Positions 1 through 8,311 of a stretch of 64,000 bases of DNA are shown here, in pieces. The position numbers were made by a program, and so were the translations under genes. Each line of letters begins with the position of its first letter. Position 1 is the stretch's first letter. The notes below the pieces were generated by a model that made no database searches, was not told the DNA's origin, and saw only the letters and a program-made list of their open reading frames with translations. Origin of the DNA: Actinacidiphila glaucinigra (GTDB lineage: Bacteria > Actinomycetota > Actinomycetes > Streptomycetales > Streptomycetaceae); the NCBI RefSeq assembly GCF_900188405.1, contig NZ_FZOF01000034.1, positions 1-64,000 on the forward strand, given 5' to 3'.

Positions 1-48
1 TGCGGGGCGTGCGTCACGCGTCCCAGCCCCTGCCTAGCAGGGGCTCAG

Positions 49-798
49 ATGCGGGAGAGCACACGACAGCCAGTCGTGTACCTACCTGCAAGCCCGGTCC
101 TTCACGGCCGGGTCAAGTTGACCTTCGCTACTGCCGGGGCGGCCACACTACTTGTCGTAGTGGCCCAAACAGTCCTGCTGCCGAGCATTCCACCGGACAA
201 GAGTACGCACGTGCGTGATCTCGTAAAGACCGTGTCACGACGGGCCGTCCAGTTCGGGATGGCGGCAGGCGCTGTGGTGTTCATTGGGCAGTTCGCCGCA
301 TGGACGTATGTCACGCCGTTCCTGACAGACTATACCTATTTGTCCAGTGGTGTGATCACCCTGCTGTTCGTCGTCTATGGCTGCGGTGGCATCGTCGGCT
401 CGCTCGTCGCCGGATCGCTGTTCAAGCGCGGGGTGATCGGCAGCTTCGTCGGATCGACGACGGCGGTGGCCGCAATGCTCATTGGGCTGGCGAGCGCGGG
501 AACCCTACCGTGGCCGGCCGGCCTGTTGCTCGCACTGTGGGGCCTGATCTGGGGAATCGCGAACCCGGCAACGTTGGTCTGGCTGCTCGACGCGGCCCCC
601 GAAAACCAGGAGGCCGCATCGGCAGTGAATGTCACAAATTTGCAGGTATCTCTGGCGTTGGGGTCCGCGCTCGGCGCGATTCTCGTGTCAACGACAACCC
701 TGCAAACGGTGTTCTTCGTCGCGGGCTTCACCGTCCTCGGCTCTGGCGTGCTCGCCGCGGTGGCGGGGCGGTTCGTGACACTGGCAGGGAGGGATTGA
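49..798 (+). CDS. MFS transporter, C-terminal part (5' end missing or outside window)
   Basis: The frame encodes about seven hydrophobic segments (residues about 24-44, 70-90, 100-122, 127-150, 154-180, 200-214 and 220-243). This matches the last half of a 12-helix drug/proton antiporter of the DHA1 type. The segment ending in LLPSIPP followed by a charged stretch is the usual central loop of these pumps. The frame is open to the left edge without a convincing start, and residues 1-23 do not look like transporter sequence. It is therefore either the tail of a gene that begins outside the window or an N-terminally deleted copy. The substrate cannot be inferred. Family assignment is fairly sure; functionality is doubtful. 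Confidence 0.6.
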   Translation: MRESTRQPVVYLPASPVLHGRVKLTFATAGAATLLVVVAQTVLLPSIPPDKSTHVRDLVKTVSRRAVQFGMAAGAVVFIGQFAAWTYVTPFLTDYTYLSSGVITLLFVVYGCGGIVGSLVAGSLFKRGVIGSFVGSTTAVAAMLIGLASAGTLPWPAGLLLALWGLIWGIANPATLVWLLDAAPENQEAASAVNVTNLQVSLALGSALGAILVSTTTLQTVFFVAGFTVLGSGVLAAVAGRFVTLAGRD

Positions 799-1276
799 GG
801 AGACCGGAGCGAGGCGGGGTCGAGTGCCCGGGTGCCGCGGGCACTTACCTCCGCGGTCAGCCGGCTGCGACCGGTCCCAGCGGTCGTCATCTCGGCGAGG
901 GCCCGGACCAGCTCGGCGGTGGCCGTGTGCTGCGGGCACCGGGTCACGACGTGCCGGCTCGAACTCCTGATGGCGCCGTACAGCGCCCCAGCCGCTGCCA
1001 GGTGGTGCGGCGCGGCCGGCCAACGCCAATGAGCTCACCTCGCGCCGATCGCTCGTAGCGTGAAGACGCCGGTAAGAAGCGGAGTCCGCCCGACGCCAAC
1101 CTCTGGCCGAATGCGTGAACTGGTTGTGACTTCACAACGTGACGTCCGACTGAAGCCCGCTGTCTCAAGCGGGCTTGAAGAGCCATCACGCAAGGGATGG
1201 GTGCCTTTGAGCCCGACTCGGGCGGACACGAGGGCAGATCCGGCCCAAGCAATGGGATCGATAAGGGGAAAGACTG
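799..1276. other. Intergenic stretch without a recognised gene
   Basis: Short open frames on both strands look like noise and match nothing I recognise. The only structure seen is the hairpin at 1153-1176. A minus-strand stretch near 840-1030 reads somewhat protein-like but has no start, motif or partner frame to support a gene. Confidence 0.5.
1153..1176. terminator. Hairpin, possible terminator
   Basis: The perfect 9-bp inverted repeat AAGCCCGCT/AGCGGGCTT has a 6-nt loop. It lies 100 bp before the DUF427 gene and 350 bp after the MFS fragment. No T-run follows, as is usual for actinobacterial terminators. Confidence 0.45.
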
Positions 1277-1582
1277 ATGAAGGCAGTGGTTGGGGAAACC
1301 GTCGTGGCCGAGGCCGCGAGCGAGACGGTGATCAGCATCGAGGGAAATGCCTACTTTCCGCCGGACTCAGTTGCGGCCGGCGTGCTCCGCGAGAGCTCAA
1401 CGCCCTACACCTGTCCTTGGAAGGGGCGGGCGCAGTATCACGACGTTGTGGTCGGTGAGATGGCGCTGAGGGACGCGGCTTGGTCTTACCCGGACATCAA
1501 GGAGTCGGCGGCGACCCGTGTCGGTCACGACTTCAGCGGTTATGTCGCCTTCGATGTACGCCAGGTGCGGATCGAGATCTGA
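1277..1582 (+). CDS. DUF427 domain protein
   Basis: A 101-residue protein covering the whole DUF427 fold (a small all-beta domain usually of about 95 residues). The recognisable pattern runs from SIEGNAYFPPDSV through the central TPYTCPWKGRAQYHDVVV, where the Cys-Pro-Trp-Lys-Gly core is typical, to the closing WSYPDIKE. The family is common in Streptomyces, mostly as single genes, and its biochemical role is not established. The start ATG at 1277 follows a GGGGAAAGACTG stretch that can serve as ribosome binding site. It stands alone, with a phosphatase gene 100 bp downstream in the same direction. Assignment to the domain family is confident; function is unknown. Confidence 0.85.
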   Translation: MKAVVGETVVAEAASETVISIEGNAYFPPDSVAAGVLRESSTPYTCPWKGRAQYHDVVVGEMALRDAAWSYPDIKESAATRVGHDFSGYVAFDVRQVRIEI

Positions 1583-1681
1583 CACAGCACACCGATAGCG
1601 CCGGACGATCGTAGGTGCCGTCGTGCGGGCCCCTCTGAGCCCGTGCGGCGCGGCGCGGGCCGACCAAGGAGAGGAGTCAGG

Positions 1682-2815
1682 ATGGACACGTGGTGGCGTG
1701 ACCGGCTCCGTGGCGCGAAGGACCGGAAAACCGCCTCGGCGTGCGCCCGTGACTACGCCCTCAGTGCCGTGGCCGCGCTTTTGATCGTGGCCGTGCCGGT
1801 GGCGGATCTGTTCCTGCCGACGGACATCCACGTGGCGCACATCCTGGTGGTGCCGGTGGCACTGGTCGCCGCCTTCGCCGGGCCCCTGCGCGGCGCCCTC
1901 ACGGCGCTGCTCGCCGTGCTGGCTCTGGTCGCCGCCGGCATTGAACGCGATGCCGTGACCACGCAGAACGTCCTGGTGCAGTTGGCGTCGCTGGTGCTGG
2001 TATCAATGCTGCTGGTGGTCTTCGCCCTGTCGAGCGAGCGGGGACGGCACGAGCTCGCCTGCGAGCGCCGGATCTCGGAGGCGGCCCAGCGGGTCGTGCT
2101 GCGGCCCCTTCCGTGTCGCTCGGGACCGCTGACGATCGCCTCGGCGTACCGCTCGGCCGACGACGGCGCCCGCGTCGGCGGCGACCTGTACGCGGTCGCC
2201 CGCACCGCGAATGCCACGCGCCTGCTCATCTGGGACGTGTGCGGCAAAGGACTGAACTCGCTCGGCGAGACCGAGACCGTGCTCGGCGCCTTCCGGGCAG
2301 CGGCCCACCGCCAGGTACCGCTGCCGGAACTGGTCGCATCGCTGGAGGCCAGCTTGCGCTGGGACCTGGTGGAGTTCTGCGACACACCGGCCGAGGCCGA
2401 CGTCGGGGAGCGGTTCGTGACGGCCGCGGTCGTCGAGGTCCCCGACGACGAGCCGTGCGTCCACGTGGTCAGCTGCGGTCACCTGCCCCCTCTCCTGCTG
2501 CACGAGGGCCGGGCGACCCTGCTCGACGTGGCGGACCCCGCCCCGCCGCTCGGCCTCGGCACCCTGGCCGAGAGCACGTACGCCCCCAGCACCTTCCCCT
2601 TCGTCGGCGGCGATCAGATGCTGCTCTACACCGACGGCCTCACCGAGGCCCGCGACGCCGAGGGCGGCTTCTATCCCTTGATGGAACGCGCCGCCGGTCT
2701 CACCGGCTCAGGCCCGGCCACGCTGGTGCAGGCGGTCACCCGCGACCTGCTGGACCATACCCACGGGCCGTTGTGCGACGACATGGCCGTCGTCGCCCTC
2801 CAGCGCGAGCACTGA
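1682..2815 (+). CDS. Membrane-anchored PP2C/SpoIIE-type serine phosphatase
   Basis: A 377-residue protein. The N-terminal third carries about four membrane segments (residues 26-46, 51-66, 70-87, 97-117), then a short linker, then a SpoIIE-like PP2C domain from about residue 135. The metal-binding aspartates are visible in GGDLY (166-170), in WDVCGKG, in LLYTDGLTEARD and in the final LCDDMAVVAL. These phosphatases usually dephosphorylate anti-anti-sigma factors or respond to a membrane signal. No kinase or STAS partner lies nearby. An earlier in-frame start at 1643 exists, but the ATG at 1682 has a strong GGAGAGGAG site just upstream and is preferred. A fragment of a related phosphatase follows directly. 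Confidence 0.88.
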   Translation: MDTWWRDRLRGAKDRKTASACARDYALSAVAALLIVAVPVADLFLPTDIHVAHILVVPVALVAAFAGPLRGALTALLAVLALVAAGIERDAVTTQNVLVQLASLVLVSMLLVVFALSSERGRHELACERRISEAAQRVVLRPLPCRSGPLTIASAYRSADDGARVGGDLYAVARTANATRLLIWDVCGKGLNSLGETETVLGAFRAAAHRQVPLPELVASLEASLRWDLVEFCDTPAEADVGERFVTAAVVEVPDDEPCVHVVSCGHLPPLLLHEGRATLLDVADPAPPLGLGTLAESTYAPSTFPFVGGDQMLLYTDGLTEARDAEGGFYPLMERAAGLTGSGPATLVQAVTRDLLDHTHGPLCDDMAVVALQREH

Positions 2816-2850
2816 CGCCGTCGAGAACTGACTCCGGTCGGCGCCGGCAG

Positions 2851-3138
2851 ATGGAGTTCGAACTTTACGCACGATCCCGCGAGCTCCAGCAGGTCAACGA
2901 ACAGCCACGACAGGCCAACGCCCGTGAGCGACAGGTGGCGCTCGCGCTTCAGGACGCGATGCTGCCCGCATCACAGCGACTTGCGCGCCGCAAGGCCGCG
3001 GTCGGCGGCGCAGTCTGTCTCTTCCGCTCGGGTGGACGACTGCCGGGTCCCCAAAGTTGTGCGCGACGCGCGTCCGAGTTCCCTGGCCCGCGCTGCCGGG
3101 CCGACGTCGTTGCTGCCGAATTCAGCCCGCAGCGCTGA
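2851..3138 (+). pseudogene. Fragment of a second PP2C/SpoIIE-type phosphatase
   Basis: Residues 1-45 of this frame read like the linker that precedes the catalytic domain of SpoIIE-type phosphatases: SRELQQVNEQ, then RQANARERQVALALQ, then DAMLPAS, which is the usual LQ-AMLP entry motif. Sequence after about 2990 is unrelated and the frame stops at 3138, so the phosphatase domain is absent. The fragment lies 33 bp after an intact phosphatase of the same class, which suggests decay of a tandem pair or insertion of a foreign 3' end. No function is expected. Confidence 0.65.
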
Positions 3139-3841
3139 GATGTCCGCCGGCCATCAGCTGAGCCCGCAGTTTCCTTCGGGCGTCGAACATCGTCTTGTAA
3201 AGCGTGTTGCGGTTCGTCTTCAGCTCACTGGCCAGCGTTTCCAGGGGAACCCCGTTGATGACGGCGGTGAAGACCCGCCGCTGGCGGGCCGTCAGTGCTG
3301 TCTCGACCGCGTCCCGCGTGGCTTCGACCAGCTCTCTCGCCTGCCAGTGGCCTGCGGGGTCGATACCGGAGCGGTCGGGCACTTGCGCCAATTCGTCGAA
3401 GTCGAGCTGGGTGTTTGAAACACGCCGGAAGTGGCGGCCCAGCGCGCTGGAAACTTCGAGTACGACGAATCGGAAGGCCCATGTGGTGAACCTGGCGTCG
3501 CCTCGAAATTGCTGAATTTTTTTCGTAATTCTCATCAGCGCGTCGGCTGCCGCCTGGTAGGCGAGATCGTTCAGCTCGGGCCCGCCAATTCGGTATCGGG
3601 GTCCCCGGCGGAACATTTCGTCCATGGCGATCCGCACCAGCAGTTCGTGAAGCCGCGTGCAGGCCTGTTCGTACTGCGGACCGCGACCGCCCTCGAGCGC
3701 GTCCACCCATGCGGCGGATTCCGGGTCGAGTTGCCCTCGGCTCGTGGCGAGTCCGGCTGCCGGGGCTCTGCCGTTGGTTCCGGCTTGTGCGTCCGGAGCA
3801 GGGTGGCACGATTTGTCAATGCCTGCACAGTGCATGGTCAT
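3122..3841 (-). CDS. RNA polymerase sigma factor, ECF type
   Basis: A 239-residue protein with the two ECF domains. Region 2 lies around LNDLAYQAAADALMRITKK and FRGDARFTTWAFRFVVLEV (the FTTWAFR segment is the -10 recognition helix area). Region 4 is LTARQRRVFTAVINGVPLE followed by the helix-turn-helix TLASELKTNRNTLYK. A 60-residue N-terminal extension precedes region 2. The ATG at 3841 is preferred over an upstream TTG because GAGGACCTGGGG sits just before it. No anti-sigma gene is adjacent: a phosphatase fragment converges on its 3' end (16-bp overlap) and an IS remnant lies upstream. Many sigma factors of this layout in actinobacteria carry a separate zinc-finger anti-sigma; none is seen here. 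Confidence 0.8.
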   Translation of the reverse strand: MTMHCAGIDKSCHPAPDAQAGTNGRAPAAGLATSRGQLDPESAAWVDALEGGRGPQYEQACTRLHELLVRIAMDEMFRRGPRYRIGGPELNDLAYQAAADALMRITKKIQQFRGDARFTTWAFRFVVLEVSSALGRHFRRVSNTQLDFDELAQVPDRSGIDPAGHWQARELVEATRDAVETALTARQRRVFTAVINGVPLETLASELKTNRNTLYKTMFDARRKLRAQLMAGGHLSAAG

Positions 3842-4109
3842 CAGTCCCCAGGTCCTCTTGTGCGGACAAGCCAATCACGTGACCATCTACGGGCCGTCTA
3901 CGCGAAATCGCTGCTTTCTCTCTCGCCATGCCCGTATCCCAAGGATTTCAGGACGGGATTGCGGCGTATTTCGACGAGCGACTCGCGCGCAGCGTGGGAG
4001 GCGTTTTCCCGTACGGTCGACAGCGGCTACAGCCGTGGAGGCCTTCGACCCTCCAGGCCGGTAGTGGGCGGTCACGCTGTGCGTAGCGGGCGTGTGCGGC
4101 GGTAGTCGC

Positions 4110-4765
4110 CAGCCGAGTTGCCGGGCTCCCTGCAGTCCCTGCTCACGCAGCCAGGTGCGGATGGCCCGGGATCTACAGCCCGTGTCGCCGATGACGTGCG
4201 AGGGCAGGATCCCGGGGCCGACCTGGTCCGATCCGGGGCACGTGGATGACCTGCATGACGGCGGTGAACTGGGTGCAGTCGTCGGTGATCGTGAAGCCGA
4301 TGAGTCGGCCCAGGCCATCGCAAGCAAGGTGGATTTTGCTGGTCAGGCCGCTCCTCGGGTGTCCGATTCCCGGGCTGCGGAGCCCACTTTTCGGGCCCCG
4401 GCGGCCTGCTGGTGGGCTCGTACGATGGTGGAGTCGACCGACGCCATCCAGTCGATGGCACCGGCGACATCCGCCGTCGCCTGGAGGGCTCTCAGCATCC
4501 GATCGAAGGTGCCGTCGGCCGCCCACCGACGGAACCGCGTGTGCAAGGTGGCCCAGGGCCGGTATCGGCCGGGCACGTCCCGCGAGGCGGGCCGTCGGAA
4601 CTTCCACACGATCCCGTTCAGGATCATCCGGTCGTCCCGCCGCTTCCGCCTCGACTCAGCATGGGGCAGCAGCCGCACTAACTCCCGCTCGGCATCGGCC
4701 AGTTTACGGAGACGCATGACCCAACCGTGATCTACCAGGCACGATCGCTTGACGACACGCTCCAT
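4110..4765 (-). pseudogene. IS5-family transposase, frameshifted and 3'-truncated
   Basis: The first part (4765 to about 4350) reads as the N-terminal half of an IS5-type DDE transposase, with the typical RFRRWAADGTFDRMLRALQ and first catalytic Asp in VDSTIVRAHQQAAGARK. Homology then continues in another frame (GIGHPRSGLTSKIHLACDG, then IGFTITDDCTQF) and again in a third (HVIGDTGCRSRAIRTWL), after which it is lost. One frame change near the AGARK motif is normal for two-ORF IS5 elements. The second change and the missing C-terminal Glu region show that this copy is dead. No clear terminal inverted repeats were found. Confidence 0.8.
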
Positions 4766-4777
4766 CTGCCCTGGCAG

Positions 4778-5242
4778 TCACTCAGGAGCCCCTCGGGTGT
4801 CGGGCACCACGTGGACGGCCGCCTCCTCGGCGGAGGCGGCGCCGTTGTCGATGCCCACATCCCGCGCCCAGTAGTCGTCGCCGTCGTATCCTGCAGCGAG
4901 AACGTCCGTGTCCCAGCCGAGGAGACGTCCCGCGCGCTCGTCGCCGACCTGGTCGTCGATGAGCTCTCCGTCCGTGCCGATCGTGTCGCCCAGCCCGTCG
5001 CCCTCGTCCGATGAGCTGACTTCCGGCACCTCGCGCCGAAGTCGATGCGCGAGATCCTCGTGGGAGGAGCCCTCCCGCGCGGTGACGCCCCAGTCGTAGA
5101 CGGCGAGGGGCCTGTCGGCGGGTGAATAGCCCCGGTCCAGGACGTCCTCGTCCAGTTCGTCCTCGTCGTACTCCTCCTGCGAGCGCAGGGGGTTGGAGGC
5201 GGCAAGGTCTTCGTAGGGCGGAGGGTTGTCTGGTGAAGTCAT
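4778..5242 (-). CDS. DUF5709 family acidic protein
   Basis: A 154-residue strongly acidic protein. It has the pattern of the DUF5709 family: an acidic DEDELDEDVLDRGYSPADRP stretch, then the WGVTAREGSSHEDLAHRLRRE segment, then a C-terminal acidic part ending in a TRGAPE-like tail. The family is actinobacterial and its function is unknown; members often lie near general stress or sporulation genes. The ATG at 5242 is chosen because GGAGG lies 5 nt upstream. An upstream extension to 5323 lacks family similarity. The IS5 remnant lies 12 bp downstream. Confidence 0.8.
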   Translation of the reverse strand: MTSPDNPPPYEDLAASNPLRSQEEYDEDELDEDVLDRGYSPADRPLAVYDWGVTAREGSSHEDLAHRLRREVPEVSSSDEGDGLGDTIGTDGELIDDQVGDERAGRLLGWDTDVLAAGYDGDDYWARDVGIDNGAASAEEAAVHVVPDTRGAPE

Positions 5243-5424
5243 TACGGCCTCCATGCCGTCGGAGTCCCGTGACGGATCGGTGTCGGCGCCTCGGTGTCGG
5301 CGCGGCGGGAGAAGACCATTCAAGTGGCCCGGTATCGACGCGGCGTCTATCCGGCATGGTCACCCGGGCGGCAAGCCGGCGACTCCTCCGATGCGGGCGC
5401 CTGCTCGGCCTGCCGACGGGGCGC

Positions 5425-5735
5425 AGTCCTCGGGGGCCGCGGCCAGTGGCCTTCAGCCACGGTGCACGAGGAAAGGCGGCGAGGTCGGAGCTGCCTGGGA
5501 TCAGGTCGTGGCAAGGGTCGCCGGATCGATCGGGGGTCGAGCGCGCGAAGATCAGCCGCCTGATCATCCTGTCTGCCACGGGTGTGCCCGAGCCTCTGCG
5601 GCCGGTTAGGCCATCCCTCGGCGACGAGGTTGGCGTCGGTGCCGGCCACGGCGTTGCGGGTGCGGCCCAGATGGGTGGCGAGCCGGCGGGTGGAAGGCAC
5701 CGTGTCGCCGGGGGCGAGGTGGTCGGTGCGACAGC
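5425..5735 (-). pseudogene. MocR/PdxR-type regulator fragment
   Basis: Read on the minus strand, one frame gives VPSTRRLATHLGRTRNAVAG followed by NLVAEGW, the winged-helix of a GntR/MocR regulator. The next part, in another frame, gives TGRRGSGTPVADRM and then HDLIPGSSDLAAFPRAPWL, the linker and start of the aminotransferase-like domain. The remaining 300 or so residues are missing. At least one frameshift plus a large 3' deletion make this a dead remnant. It sits between DUF5709 and the FAD oxidase gene. Confidence 0.7.
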
Positions 5736-5803
5736 TTCGCGCGGGGTGTGCGCCCCGCCCCGGGGGCGGACAGATGCGTCCGGCCCCGGGGCCCCGTCCC
5801 CCG

Positions 5804-7210
5804 TCAGCCGGGCAGGATGTTGTGGTTCACCCGGAACATGTTGGTCGGGTCGTACGCCTTCTTCGTCGCGGTCAGCCGCCGGTGGCGCTCGGCGCCGTAG
5901 ACCTCGCTCAACCGCTCGGGGTCGGTGGCCTCCTCGACGGAGAGGAAGTTGACCATCCTGCGTCTGTCCGCCCAGGGCTCCATCGCGTCCATCAGCGCGT
6001 CGAGTTCGCCGGTCAGGAACCCGGCCTGGTCCGGCGTGCCCACGCCGAAACCGAAGAGCACGAAGGGAAGCCCTCTGGTGGAGACGGCGTTGGGCACCGC
6101 GGGCTCGCGGTCGAGCGCACCGCCGAGCATGCGGATCTCGACGCTGGCCAGCGGGGAGCCCGACCCGGGTCCGATCAGTTCGATCACCTTGTCGGCCGCC
6201 TCGGCGGGGAACGCGCACAGCATCGTGGTGCGGTCGTAGTAGGGCATCGGCGCCGGCGGGTCCATGTGGATGGCGCCCATGGCGGTGTAGGGCATCTCAC
6301 CCACGGTATCGATGAGTGCCGGGGCGGCCGCGCGCAGGGGTGCGATCAGCCGCTCGCCCTCGGCCACCGGACCGAGGTAGGCGAACCGCACGTGCACCAC
6401 GAACGCCCCCCGCAGCGGCTCCGGCAACTCCGGCAGCGGAGGGAGTCGTTGCACGGCGAGGGAGGAGGACATCTCCTCGGGCATGTCCGACTGCCACGTG
6501 CGCCAGGCGTGCAGCACGTCGGCGAGGTGTTCGCCGGGGAAGTGGATGCCGCCGCCGTAGAAGTGGGTCAATGGGAACAGGTCGAACTCCAGCGCGGTGA
6601 CAACGCCGAAATTGCCCTTTCCACCGAGCAGGGCCCAGAAGAGTTCGGGATCGCTGTCTGCCGTGACATGCCGCAACTCGCCGTCAGCGGTCACCACATC
6701 CAGCGAGCGCACGTGGTCCGCCGCGTATCCCAGGCTCCGGCCGAAGACCGGACTGAGTCCACCCCCGAGGGTGTAGCCGGCCACGCCCACCAGCGGAGCC
6801 GAACCGCTCACCGGGGCCAGACCGACTGCGGCGGCCTCATCGATCGCCTCCTGCCAGATCACTCCGGCCTCGACCCGCGCGCGTCTGCTGCCTGCGTCGA
6901 CGGCGATGCCCTTCATACGCCGGGTGCTGATCAGAACCCCGCCCCGGGCGGGGTCGACCTGCTGGTGTCCCGTGGTCTTCACCGTCACAGGCCGGCCCTC
7001 GCGGGCCGCGAACCGGACCGCCGCCCGTACGTCGGCCGCGTCGGCGGCACCGACCGCGAGCGCCGGCTCAAGGGAGACGTTCAGGTTGTAGATCCGGCAT
7101 TCGGCGTCGTACCCCTCGTCGCCGGGCAGCAGAACCGGACCGCTCACCAGCGATGCGAGTTCGGCCGCCTCGGCGGGCGACACGGGTCTGAACGGATCGT
7201 CAAAGGTCAT
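5804..7210 (-). CDS. FAD-binding oxidoreductase with BBE domain
   Basis: A 468-residue protein of the berberine-bridge/VAO flavin family. The N-terminal PCMH-type FAD domain includes the TTGHQQ segment with His82 at the position that in this family can bind FAD covalently, and VGVAGYTLGGG as the second FAD loop. The C-terminal BBE signature is YDPTNMFRVNHNI. The usual second covalent anchor (a Cys in the GYTLGGG-type region) is not obvious, so bicovalent flavinylation is unlikely. GAGGAAATC precedes the ATG. Such enzymes oxidise alcohols, sugars or natural-product intermediates with O2; no substrate is suggested by the neighbours. It is followed only by decayed genes. Confidence 0.88.
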   Translation of the reverse strand: MTFDDPFRPVSPAEAAELASLVSGPVLLPGDEGYDAECRIYNLNVSLEPALAVGAADAADVRAAVRFAAREGRPVTVKTTGHQQVDPARGGVLISTRRMKGIAVDAGSRRARVEAGVIWQEAIDEAAAVGLAPVSGSAPLVGVAGYTLGGGLSPVFGRSLGYAADHVRSLDVVTADGELRHVTADSDPELFWALLGGKGNFGVVTALEFDLFPLTHFYGGGIHFPGEHLADVLHAWRTWQSDMPEEMSSSLAVQRLPPLPELPEPLRGAFVVHVRFAYLGPVAEGERLIAPLRAAAPALIDTVGEMPYTAMGAIHMDPPAPMPYYDRTTMLCAFPAEAADKVIELIGPGSGSPLASVEIRMLGGALDREPAVPNAVSTRGLPFVLFGFGVGTPDQAGFLTGELDALMDAMEPWADRRRMVNFLSVEEATDPERLSEVYGAERHRRLTATKKAYDPTNMFRVNHNILPG

Positions 7211-7555
7211 GATTTCCTCGTGAATTGTGCCGCGGGATCGGCGTGCGGTCGCCCGTGAGTCCCGCGCGTGCGAGTTGGTGCTGCATTGGTGCCGGCCAGG
7301 GCCCTATACCTGGCGTGCAGGCGTTCAGCGCATATATTACACCTCTAATCTAAGAATCCCCCTGGGGTGCCCCTAAGCTGGTCGGCACCGGGCCGCTTGC
7401 GATCCCGGGACGAGGCAGTGGGACAGCGGGCCAGTGCCTCGTCGCGGCGGTCACATCAACGGCGAATCCTTCGCGCAGGGCCCTGCAAGTGCGTGGCCGT
7501 CGACACGGCGTGGGTGGCATCCCCATCTGGGTCGCCGGCCTCTGCGGACGCGGTC
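7211..7555. promoter_or_regulatory. Intergenic region with A/T-rich promoter-like segment
   Basis: The region lies upstream of the FAD oxidase and downstream of the flavin reductase, so it holds the oxidase promoter. A short A/T-rich run (CATATATTACACCTCTAATC, about 7330-7350) stands out in GC-rich surroundings and is a plausible promoter or operator. No gene was recognised between 7360 and 7555. Confidence 0.4.
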
Positions 7556-8311
7556 TCAGCCTCCACTGTGGCCGAAGCGCTCGGTACGTACTCGCTCAGG
7601 TGCATGTCCCAGGAGCACCAGGTAAGCAGCCGTCTTCTCGACGAACCCCGTGGGCCCGCAGACATAACAGGTCGGCTCGAAGTCGGAAGGCCAGCCGCCG
7701 CGGGCCAAGTCCTCGGGAGAGATGCGCCCCGGCGGGCGCGGTGAGTCTTCCGGGGCCTCTCTGCTGTACAGGTACGTCGTATCCAGCCCCGGCGCCCCCT
7801 GGCGGAGCTCCGAGCGGTACAGCAGGTCCGACGGGGTTCGCGCTGCGTACAGCAACCGGAACGGGGCTCGGCTGCCGGCCGCCTCCCGTGCGCGGATCAT
7901 GCACATGAGAGGCACGAGTCCTGACCCGCCCGCTACCAGCACGATTGGCTCTGTCTGCTGCTGCCTCCAGATGAACCAGCCGCCGACGGGCCCGCGCAGC
8001 TCCAGCCGGTCCCCGGGCACGAGCTCGTCCACGAGGTAGGGCGACACTTCCCCGCCGGGCGTGCGCTGGACTGTAAGGTCGAGGTTCCGGCCGTCGGGGG
8101 CCGAGGCGATCGAGTAACTGCGCTGGGTGCTGTAGCCGTCCTCTGCGGTCAGCCTGACGTCCACATGCTGGCCGGCCAGGTGCCCGGGCCAACCTGGCAC
8201 ATCCAGTGTCAGAGTGACGGCCGTCGCAGACTCCACGCGCCGACCCGTTACCTCGGCGGTCCGCCAACGGAGTCGGTCGCCTAGTCTCCCTGGTACCGCT
8301 GTTCTCTCCAT
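7556..8311 (-). CDS. Ferredoxin reductase-like FAD/NAD(P)-binding oxidoreductase
   Basis: A 251-residue flavin reductase of the FNR superfamily. It has an FAD-binding beta-barrel with RSYS at 64-67, an NAD(P)-binding domain with GGSGLVPLM (128-136), and the closing CGPTGF motif (218-223). There is no 2Fe-2S domain: the chain ends with a short FGHSGG tail. The start ATG at 8311 has GGAG upstream and overlaps the end of the molybdoenzyme gene by 31 bp, so the two are surely translated from one mRNA. In this common actinobacterial gene pair the reductase is thought to supply or accept electrons for the molybdenum enzyme, an inference from context. Confidence 0.85.
   Translation of the reverse strand: MERTAVPGRLGDRLRWRTAEVTGRRVESATAVTLTLDVPGWPGHLAGQHVDVRLTAEDGYSTQRSYSIASAPDGRNLDLTVQRTPGGEVSPYLVDELVPGDRLELRGPVGGWFIWRQQQTEPIVLVAGGSGLVPLMCMIRAREAAGSRAPFRLLYAARTPSDLLYRSELRQGAPGLDTTYLYSREAPEDSPRPPGRISPEDLARGGWPSDFEPTCYVCGPTGFVEKTAAYLVLLGHAPERVRTERFGHSGG

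Noticed and set aside
5582..7258. Plus-strand open frame of 558 codons opposite the FAD oxidase gene
   Set aside because: It has His/Gly/Arg-rich, motif-free composition. The minus-strand frame encodes a complete BBE-type oxidase.
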